64,000 bases of DNA, taken from NCBI GenBank assembly GCA_963766575.1, contig CAVYAR010000004.1:310001-374000 (forward strand). The letters run 5' to 3'. The position numbers and the translations under genes were made by a program. Numbering within the stretch: the first letter of the stretch is position 1; each line of letters starts with the position of its first letter. This document shows, one piece after another, positions 58,624 to 64,000 of the stretch. Source of the DNA: PALSA-600 sp963766575 (GTDB lineage Bacteria > Actinomycetota > Thermoleophilia > Gaiellales > Gaiellaceae). The notes under the pieces were generated by a model that was given only the letters and a program-made list of their open reading frames with translations, searched no databases and was not told the DNA's origin.

Positions 58624-59601
58624 CTAGAGGCCTTTGGTTGCCACTTTGACCCATCTCAGCTTGAAGCTCGTGCCGTCAGCTGAGACGGGTCCCGGCGTCG
58701 ACCCGGCGGGTGACTTCGCCTGCCCCCGTTTTCCGCCCGGCCCCGCGGCCGTCGCGCCGTCGCTGATCGTAGGCACGATCAGCTTGGACGGGACGAGCTT
58801 GACCGGGATCACCTTCCAGCGTGGATCCCGAAGTGTGCCGGCGGAGCCGTGTCCGACGGCAGAGACGTTCCTCATGGTGACCTGACCGAAGTTGGCGAGC
58901 GACGCCTGATAACAGCTGTACTTGATGCAGTTGGCCGGTGCTTCCACGACCCAGTCGGCCGTGGACGTGTCCTGGGAGCTGAAGGTGATCTTGCGGCTGA
59001 ACGTCCAGCCCTTCGTGTGATTGTGAAGCTGCAGCTTGACCAGCGTCGGGGAGAGGATCTGCACCAGACCGGTCATCGTGTCGCCGGGATCGACCTTGCT
59101 CTTGATCGACGGGAAGGCACGATACGACAGGTACGGGACGAGCTCGAACCAGGCGTAGTAGATCGGCTTTCCCTTGGCGCTGCAGTTCGAGTCGGTGCCG
59201 ACTTCCTCTTGATCCCGGCTGGCGTAGCCTCCGATTCCCACCCAGACCGTCGAGGAGGCGATCGCCTTCGGCTTACCACACGTCGCCTTGGGGACGGTCC
59301 AGGTCCCGGTGACCCGCGTGAAGTAGGGGTGCGCGTAGGTCGGCTTCACGGGAGCCCGCGCGACGTACCCCGACCAGTTCGGGCTCACGACCAGTTTGGC
59401 GCTGACACCACCCCCGGCCACCGAGACCTTGCCGCCAGGTCCGGCGAGTTCGCCGCGGGCCGTGGCGTGCGCCGACGAACGCGCCTGTGCGCCCCCGGCT
59501 CCGATGCCGACTACCGCGGCAGCCAAGGCGATGCCGGCAACTCTGACGTTGGCTCGACTCGCACGCCGCGCCCAACCGCCCAAGCAACCATGCGCCTCCA
59601 T
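58624..59601 (-). CDS. G1-family endopeptidase-like exported protein, paralog B (Gln replaced)
   Basis: 325 residues. ATG 59601 is set by AAGGAGA 5 bases upstream; a frame running further to 59796 is rejected. A long basic leader (VRVAGIALAAAVVGIGAGG) precedes PNWSGYVARAP, GTWTVPKATC, STVWVGIGGY, then DQEEVGTDSNC, where the residue just before VGTD is Glu rather than Gln, then YYAWFELVPY and ADWVVEAPANC with the catalytic Glu kept. A low-complexity GPGGKRGQAKSPAGSTPG segment lies near the C-terminus. Confidence 0.87.
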   Translation of the reverse strand: MEAHGCLGGWARRASRANVRVAGIALAAAVVGIGAGGAQARSSAHATARGELAGPGGKVSVAGGGVSAKLVVSPNWSGYVARAPVKPTYAHPYFTRVTGTWTVPKATCGKPKAIASSTVWVGIGGYASRDQEEVGTDSNCSAKGKPIYYAWFELVPYLSYRAFPSIKSKVDPGDTMTGLVQILSPTLVKLQLHNHTKGWTFSRKITFSSQDTSTADWVVEAPANCIKYSCYQASLANFGQVTMRNVSAVGHGSAGTLRDPRWKVIPVKLVPSKLIVPTISDGATAAGPGGKRGQAKSPAGSTPGPVSADGTSFKLRWVKVATKGL

Positions 59602-59836
59602 CTGATTCTCCTTTTCGGCTGCCAAGACGGTGGAGTAACTCGGACAAAGATCCACTCGAAGACACGAAATCCAGGCAAACAGCGGCATCGCGAGATGCCG
59701 ATCACTGCCGGCGCCGGGAACCCGAACTCCCCGTCGCCTGTCGTCCCATGGTAGCCGCCGGGTTCCCAGATCGCTCGCGCAAAGGGCTTCTTGCACCGGG
59801 CGAATCGGCTTGCGCTCCGAGACGCCGAGGTCGCGG

Positions 59837-60733
59837 CTAGATACCGCCCGCGACCTTTGCCCAGGTGATGCTGAAACTCTTCCCGTCGGAAGACGCGTCT
59901 CCAGGGGTTGCTCCCGCGGGCGAGGCCGCTGTGCCCTTGGTCGCGGTCGAACCCTCCGGATCGAGCGTCGGGACCGTCACCTGGCCCGGGACGAGCTGCA
60001 GTTCGGTGATATTCCAGTCCGAGTCGTTCAACGTGCCGCTCGAGCCGTTGCCGACAGCGGAGATGTTGTTGATGGTGACATTGCCGAAGTTGGCCAGGTT
60101 CGCCTCGTGGCAAACGAACCGAAGGCAGGCCACCGGCGATTCCACGATCCACTCGGCCGTCGACGTGTCCTGCGTGCTGAACGCGATTTTCCGATCGAAC
60201 GTCCAACCTCGGGTCTGATTCTGGATGTTCAACTCGACGAGCACGGGACTGAGGATCTTCACCAGGCCGGTGATCGTGTCGCCCGGGCGGACCTTGTCGG
60301 CGGTCGGAACGTTGTACGCGATATACGGCACGAGCTCGAACCAGGCGTAGTAGATCGGCTTGTCGTTCGCGTCGCAGTTGGTATCGGTTCCGACCTCCTC
60401 CTGGCGTTTCGTCGTGTAGCCGCCGATCCCGACCCAGATGCTCGAGAAGCCTCCGGCGGCGTTCGCGTCACAGGTCGCTGTCGGTACCGTCCACGTTCCC
60501 GTAACAGTCGAATACGAGATGGGATTCGCGTTCGAACCGGTCGCGACATACCCCGACCAGTTGGGACTGGTTTGCATCCCCGGCCCATTGTCGGCTGTCG
60601 ATCGAGCCGCCGAGGTTCGAGCCTGCACGGCGCCGACGACCAGGGCCGCCAGGGCGATCACGACTGACGTGGAGGTGAGCAGAATCGGCAGGCGCCGCCG
60701 GGAACGAGGGTCGCTGTGAACGCCCGTGCTCAC
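59837..60733 (-). CDS. G1-family endopeptidase-like exported protein, paralog C (Gln replaced)
   Basis: 298 residues starting at a GTG. Signal/anchor ILLTSTSVVIALAALVVGAV, then PNWSGYVATG, GTWTVPTATC, SSIWVGIGGY, RQEEVGTDTNC with Glu in place of the catalytic Gln, YYAWFELVPYIAY, TAEWIVESPVAC with the catalytic Glu. It is closest to paralog B, sharing the QEEVGTD change and the SPAG...PG segment near the C-terminus. It is the most upstream of the three, 235 bases before paralog B. The divergent exported-protein gene starts about 100 bases away. Confidence 0.87.
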   Translation of the reverse strand: MSTGVHSDPRSRRRLPILLTSTSVVIALAALVVGAVQARTSAARSTADNGPGMQTSPNWSGYVATGSNANPISYSTVTGTWTVPTATCDANAAGGFSSIWVGIGGYTTKRQEEVGTDTNCDANDKPIYYAWFELVPYIAYNVPTADKVRPGDTITGLVKILSPVLVELNIQNQTRGWTFDRKIAFSTQDTSTAEWIVESPVACLRFVCHEANLANFGNVTINNISAVGNGSSGTLNDSDWNITELQLVPGQVTVPTLDPEGSTATKGTAASPAGATPGDASSDGKSFSITWAKVAGGI

Positions 60734-60818
60734 CGTGCATCCCGCCCGCTCGCCATGCCGAGCGCAATGCTATAGGCAGTGGCGAGCCGAGTGTGAAATC
60801 CGGGCCTCCCTCCCTGCC

Positions 60819-60824
60819 TACACT
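60819..60824 (+). promoter_or_regulatory. Likely -10 element of a leaderless promoter
   Basis: TACACT ends 6 bases before the GTG at 60831, so transcription would begin at or next to the start codon. No ribosome site lies before that GTG. Leaderless genes with this layout are common in actinobacteria. Confidence 0.45.
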
Positions 60825-60830
60825 GAGTGC

Positions 60831-61604
60831 GTGTCCCTTCGGCACCAGAGCCCGGCGAGAGGGCGCCAGATCCTCATCGGGCTCGTGGCCGCCGGATCGC
60901 TGTCTCTGTGCGTCTCTCCCGCGCCGGCCGCTGGAGGTGACCAGGGAACCGGCACCTACACGGCGTCGGGAGCGGCCTACGCCTTCGACCTGCTCAACAA
61001 CGGAACGACGGCGTGGCAGTACTTCTACGTCATCGGCCCGCCGGCAGTGAGCTTCGTCGGCGGAGCGACCGCGGGTGAATCGACGGCCCACTGTGTCGTC
61101 GGGGAGCCGGGCGGGCTGCCGAACGAGATCGAGTGTGGCCCCCTTGCCACAACCGGCCTCGCGCCCGGCAGTCGCGTGCTCCTCGTGGCTACGGCGAACG
61201 GTCCCGCTGTCTGTGGGGCGACCTTCCAGATTGGCGTCAGCTCCGTCGGAGCGCCAAACGGGGCGGAAACGACCGACAACGTGCCTCCCGGCACCTGTTC
61301 GGTGCCGCCGAGCATCGTCGAGCCGCCGCGCGTCATCGAGCGCCCGGCTGTGCACGGCACGCCGGTTGCCGGTGGTGTCCTGAGCTCGTCGGCAGCGATC
61401 TGGAGCGCCCCACCGGGCCGCAACGTCTATCAGTGGGAGCTCTGCAGTCCTGCCTGCCGGCGCATCGCGGGAGCTACGGCGCCGACACTTCGCCTGACGC
61501 GGCACGAGGTCGGCCACACCGTGAGGCTCGAGGCCATGGCGAATGTGTCGGGAATCGCGCTGACTGCCGTGTCCGAGCCGGTGCTAATCCGGCCGAAACG
61601 GTAG
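60831..61604 (+). CDS. Exported protein of unknown function
   Basis: 257 residues from GTG 60831. Signal peptide LIGLVAAGSLSLCVSPAPAAG; then a beta-rich domain (YTASGAAYAFDLLNNGTTAWQ) with Cys residues in AHCVVG, ECGPLA, AVCGAT and GTCSVPP; a Pro-rich linker (PPSIVEPPRVIERP); and a C-terminal module (VYQWELCSPACRRIAGATA, LRLTRHEVGHTVRLEA) resembling Ig-like repeat units that carry W...C...C. No named family is certain. Upstream in-frame ATG 60726 overlaps the divergent G1 gene and is rejected. Confidence 0.75.
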   Translation: MSLRHQSPARGRQILIGLVAAGSLSLCVSPAPAAGGDQGTGTYTASGAAYAFDLLNNGTTAWQYFYVIGPPAVSFVGGATAGESTAHCVVGEPGGLPNEIECGPLATTGLAPGSRVLLVATANGPAVCGATFQIGVSSVGAPNGAETTDNVPPGTCSVPPSIVEPPRVIERPAVHGTPVAGGVLSSSAAIWSAPPGRNVYQWELCSPACRRIAGATAPTLRLTRHEVGHTVRLEAMANVSGIALTAVSEPVLIRPKR

Positions 61605-61636
61605 GCGGCGAGCCCCAGATACCCGGAGCTCGCCGC
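61605..61636. terminator. Bidirectional hairpin between convergent genes
   Basis: GCGGCGAGC (61605-61613) and GCTCGCCGC (61628-61636) form a perfect 9-bp stem with a 14-base loop in the 62-base gap between the exported-protein gene and the convergent cupredoxin gene. It starts right after the stop codon. There is no long T-tract, as is usual for GC-rich genomes. Confidence 0.5.
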
Positions 61637-61666
61637 ACTCACGTTCTGGTCCCGTTCAGATGCTCG

Positions 61667-62371
61667 CTAGATGCAGCCGTCTCCGTCGCTGGGCTGACCG
61701 TTCTCGTCCGTGTCGTTGTCGGTGTTCCCGGAGGTCGAGATCGTGGTCCCAGCGGGGCAATTGTCGCCCGCAGTGGTCGTCGTTCCGCCCCCGCCCGAAG
61801 TGGTGGTCGTCCCGCCCCCGCCCGAAGTGGTCGTCGTCGTCGTCGTGGTCGTGGTCTTGGTCGCCGCGGCGGCCTTGATCGCCTTCGCGACCAGCGCCGG
61901 GGTGACCGTAACACCGATCCCGATCAGCCCCTTCATTCCCGCGGCTGCGTGCCCGGGGAAGCTGCAGAGATACTCGTAGTACCCGGCTTTCGTGAGCTTG
62001 ACCGTCACAACCGCCGATTTGCCCGACTGGAGAAACGCCGTCTTCTTCGAGCCACCGACGCACGCGTTGGGCGCCTTGGCCGTCGGAACCAGGCAGAGCA
62101 CGAAATCATGGGCGATCTTGCCGGCATTCGTCACCTTGAAGATCACCGTACCCGCCGGGATCTTGGAGATCTTCGAAAGCTTGAACGCCAGCTCCGACGG
62201 CTTCCCGGCGGCAACCGTGATCGTGGTCACCGTTGCCTTGGAAGACGACAAGGCTGCCTGGCCTGCTATCGGCAACACTGCGCACGCGACGATCGCCGCG
62301 AATACCCCGACAACGCGACGCGAGCGCGCTGGTCCGACTCCAAAAGCTGAACGCGGCTCAATCACCGACAT
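61667..62371 (-). CDS. Exported cupredoxin (blue-copper-like) protein
   Basis: 234 residues from ATG 62371, preceded by GAGAGGAGC. After a signal peptide (VVGVFAAIVACAVLPIAG) comes a plastocyanin-like domain with copper ligands His in GKIAHDFVLCL and Cys, His and Met in YLCSFPGHAAAGMKG. A Thr-rich linker (two Gly4/Thr4 units) leads to an acidic Asn/Asp tail ending SDGDGCI with a Cys pair. It should bind one copper outside the cell and carry electrons; its partner is unknown. Confidence 0.85.
   Translation of the reverse strand: MSVIEPRSAFGVGPARSRRVVGVFAAIVACAVLPIAGQAALSSSKATVTTITVAAGKPSELAFKLSKISKIPAGTVIFKVTNAGKIAHDFVLCLVPTAKAPNACVGGSKKTAFLQSGKSAVVTVKLTKAGYYEYLCSFPGHAAAGMKGLIGIGVTVTPALVAKAIKAAAATKTTTTTTTTTTSGGGGTTTTSGGGGTTTTAGDNCPAGTTISTSGNTDNDTDENGQPSDGDGCI
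61785..61838. repeat. 27-bp tandem repeat inside the cupredoxin gene
   Basis: CCGCCCCCGCCCGAAGTGGT starts at 61785 and again at 61812, a 27-bp period. It encodes the two Gly4/Thr4 linker units and is a coding minisatellite, not a CRISPR repeat. Confidence 0.7.
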
Positions 62372-62676
62372 GCTCCTCTCAGTTGGGTAAAGATGATTCA
62401 AGTCAAGTGGTGGAACGTGCATACCGCCAAATCAAGTGCCTCTTTGCCGCACCACTACCATCGTAGCCATCGGGGGATAGTACCCCGTCGGTGTCGGATT
62501 CGTCCGGATCCGCAGACGCGAAACGTGCGCACATAGCCAACCGGAGGAACCGATCTGTGCTCGTCGGCAGGGAGAGCTCGGTGGAGACGGACGGCGACTC
62601 GCCTATCGGCCGGGATATGATGCGGTAGTTCGAGCTCGAACATTGGTCGCTGGATGCGGCGGATCACACGGAAACG
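62372..62676. other. Divergent intergenic region (305 bases)
   Basis: Lies between the cupredoxin gene and the allene-oxide-cyclase-like pair, so it must hold both promoters. A direct repeat CAAGTCAAGTGG-like patch near 62400 and a small GGGG...CCCC hairpin near 62475-62491 are visible. No gene or strong promoter match was seen. Confidence 0.35.
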
Positions 62677-63327
62677 ATGGACGAGCACATCAGCAGCAAT
62701 CGGGAGGCCGCCACGAGCTCGAGTGGGTTCGGGGTAAGGCCGCGAAAAGGAATCGTGCTGAAGCTTCTCGCTGACAGGAACCGTTTGCTCGCCGGCAGGA
62801 CTCTGATTGTTGGCGCCCTCGGCGCAGCGATTCTTGCGGCGTCCGCCGGAGCGGGCCAGGCAACGGTCGCGACGCGAGCGCAGAAGGTCGTCCTGTATTC
62901 CGTTGCCGAGCAGGAGCAGTACATCGACAACTCCGACAGCCTGACCCTCGGGCAAGGCGATAACCCGTTCGGCAACTTCAAGGACGTGACGGGCGTGACC
63001 CAGAAGAACAGCCATGGTCCGTTCCCCGGGGACGAAGCGGTCTTCTCGTTCAATCTCTACAAGGACTCGAGCCTCAGGACGCGAGTCGGCGCAGCGAGTT
63101 TCACCTGTCAGTACAACTTCAGCAAGAACGCCTTTTGCGACGCGTCGTTTCAACTCAAGAACGGCGGCACCCTCATCGCGGAGGGCGCATTCAACTTCAA
63201 CGCCGGCAAGTTCACGCTGGCGGTGACGGGCGGATACGGCGCCTACGCAAACACCACCGGTGTGATGCAGGAGCAGCCGAGCGCCAATCATGCCCAGCGG
63301 CTCAGCTTCCAGCTGAGCAAACCGTGA
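62677..63327 (+). CDS. Exported allene-oxide-cyclase-barrel-like protein, first of a pair
   Basis: 216 residues with a hydrophobic leader (TLIVGALGAAILAASAGAG) about 40 residues in. The beta-barrel pattern seen in bacterial allene oxide cyclase/dirigent-like proteins is present: LTLGQGDNPFGNFKDV, FSFNLYKD, the Cys pair in FTCQYNFSKNAFCDASF, IAEGAFNF and VTGGYGAYANTTG. ATG 62677 is the first start; later ones are possible. The TGA overlaps the next GTG (GTGA). Enzymatic role is not established for this family in bacteria. Confidence 0.75.
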   Translation: MDEHISSNREAATSSSGFGVRPRKGIVLKLLADRNRLLAGRTLIVGALGAAILAASAGAGQATVATRAQKVVLYSVAEQEQYIDNSDSLTLGQGDNPFGNFKDVTGVTQKNSHGPFPGDEAVFSFNLYKDSSLRTRVGAASFTCQYNFSKNAFCDASFQLKNGGTLIAEGAFNFNAGKFTLAVTGGYGAYANTTGVMQEQPSANHAQRLSFQLSKP

Positions 63328-64000
63328 GCGACGAAGCGGCGTCGAAGAAACATGCCGAGAGCTCTCCTGTGAACGATCGCATCCATGCCTTCCGCATGAA
63401 GCTCGCGGCATCGTTCCTTCTCACTTCATGTGTGGTCGGGGCGATCCTCTCTGCGAACCTCGTCGCGGCGAAACCGGCCGAAGGATCGACACGTTCGGCT
63501 GCGTCCTCGACCAGCACCCAGCGACTTTCGTTCTACGCCGTCGCCACGAAGAAGGCATTCATCAACAACACGGACGACCTCGCGCGCGGCGAAGGCCACA
63601 ACCCCTTCGGCAACTATGCGCACTCCACGATCAACACGAAATCCAACGAGAGGGTCTTCGGCCCGTTCGCCGGCGATGCCGGGGTCTATTCGTTCGCGCT
63701 CTTCACCAGCGCGAGCAAGGCGACCACGGCCGGATCGGCGATCTTCATCTGCCAGTACGGCTTCAGCCAGAACGCCTTCTGTGATGCCGCCTTCGATCTG
63801 AAGGACGGCACACTCATCGGCAAAGGGGAGCTCAACTTCACCTCCAAGACCTCCACTTTGGCGATCATCGGCGGTACCTCCAAGTACCGGAGCCTGAAGG
63901 GTGTGGTCACCGGATTGGCGTTGGGAAGCGCGACGCAGGCACAGCCCGTCCACCGCGTCGTCCCGATCCTCCAGGCACAGCGACTCGAATTCGCGATCCA
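63324..64000 (+). CDS. Exported allene-oxide-cyclase-barrel-like protein, second of a pair, partial
   Basis: Starts at GTG 63324 and is open to the right edge (225 codons), so the stop is outside the window. Leader LAASFLLTSCVVGAILSANL, then RGEGHNPFGNYAHS, FSFALFTS, the Cys pair FICQYGFSQNAFCDAAF and IGKGELNF, IIGGTSKYRSLKG, in the same order as the first copy. A tandem duplication with translational coupling. Confidence 0.75.
   Translation, partial: MSDEAASKKHAESSPVNDRIHAFRMKLAASFLLTSCVVGAILSANLVAAKPAEGSTRSAASSTSTQRLSFYAVATKKAFINNTDDLARGEGHNPFGNYAHSTINTKSNERVFGPFAGDAGVYSFALFTSASKATTAGSAIFICQYGFSQNAFCDAAFDLKDGTLIGKGELNFTSKTSTLAIIGGTSKYRSLKGVVTGLALGSATQAQPVHRVVPILQAQRLEFAI

Noticed and set aside
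61785..61838. CRISPR-like direct repeats
   Set aside because: Only two units with no spacer; they encode Gly/Thr linkers in frame.

Overview
The window is about 64 kb of GC-rich (roughly 68-70% G+C) bacterial DNA. GTG/TTG starts, 4-base stop/start overlaps and family content (LAL regulators, F420-type reductase, DUF1707, NarL/OmpR two-component systems, many small LAAGC-type lipoproteins) point to an actinobacterium. The lipoprotein family and the giant beta-repeat protein suggest the deep-branching Thermoleophilia (Solirubrobacterales/Gaiellales type). That placement is inference, since no rRNA or marker gene is present. No tRNA, rRNA, CRISPR array or intact transposon was seen.

Layout. (1) 1-11,681: a single giant minus-strand gene, open for about 3,893 codons and running off the left edge, with a membrane anchor, Thr/Ala/Pro linker, beta-strand repeats and seven propeller-like repeats. 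(2) 11.8-15.4 kb: a lipoprotein and two tandem 459-residue exported paralogs. (3) 15.7-27.7 kb: a catabolic-looking island with an aldo/keto reductase, an alpha/beta hydrolase, a fused molybdenum hydroxylase with two frameshifts, a large LAL (LuxR) regulator, and a tightly coupled operon (MBL-fold hydrolase, cysteine hydrolase, AlkA glycosylase, F420-type reductase, YceI remnant, FMN reductase, SnoaL-like). A 23-bp element occurs three times, each upstream of and pointing at one of the three transcription units around the regulator. (4) 27.7-33.4 kb: membrane protein, sigma-70 factor, a DeoR/MFS pair with direct-repeat operators, DUF1345 and a RibD-like reductase.

(5) 33.4-50 kb is the most distinctive part. 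It holds a HlyD/ATPase/permease (MacAB-like) exporter operon with a large Ig-like repeat protein inserted between ATPase and permease, seven paralogous two-module lipoproteins carrying the CMRxHGVPxFPDP signature, and three two-component systems. Two operator types can be read from the DNA. A TTTCATCG direct repeat lies at an invariant distance from the start codons of three lipoprotein genes and faces an OmpR-type regulator. A triple TTTAGAGC repeat with 11-bp period lies before the exporter operon and before another lipoprotein pair. The NarL-type regulator and one histidine kinase are broken by several frameshifts.

(6) 50-56 kb: small membrane protein, aldo/keto reductase, topoisomerase IB, RibD-like reductase, TetR, DUF1707 and short hypothetical genes, ending in a gene-poor stretch with two strong inverted repeats. 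(7) 56-64 kb: an exported-protein block with a PQQ-type propeller, three tandem G1 (glutamic) peptidase paralogs, an exported protein with a likely leaderless start, a cupredoxin and two coupled allene-oxide-cyclase-like proteins, the last cut by the right edge.
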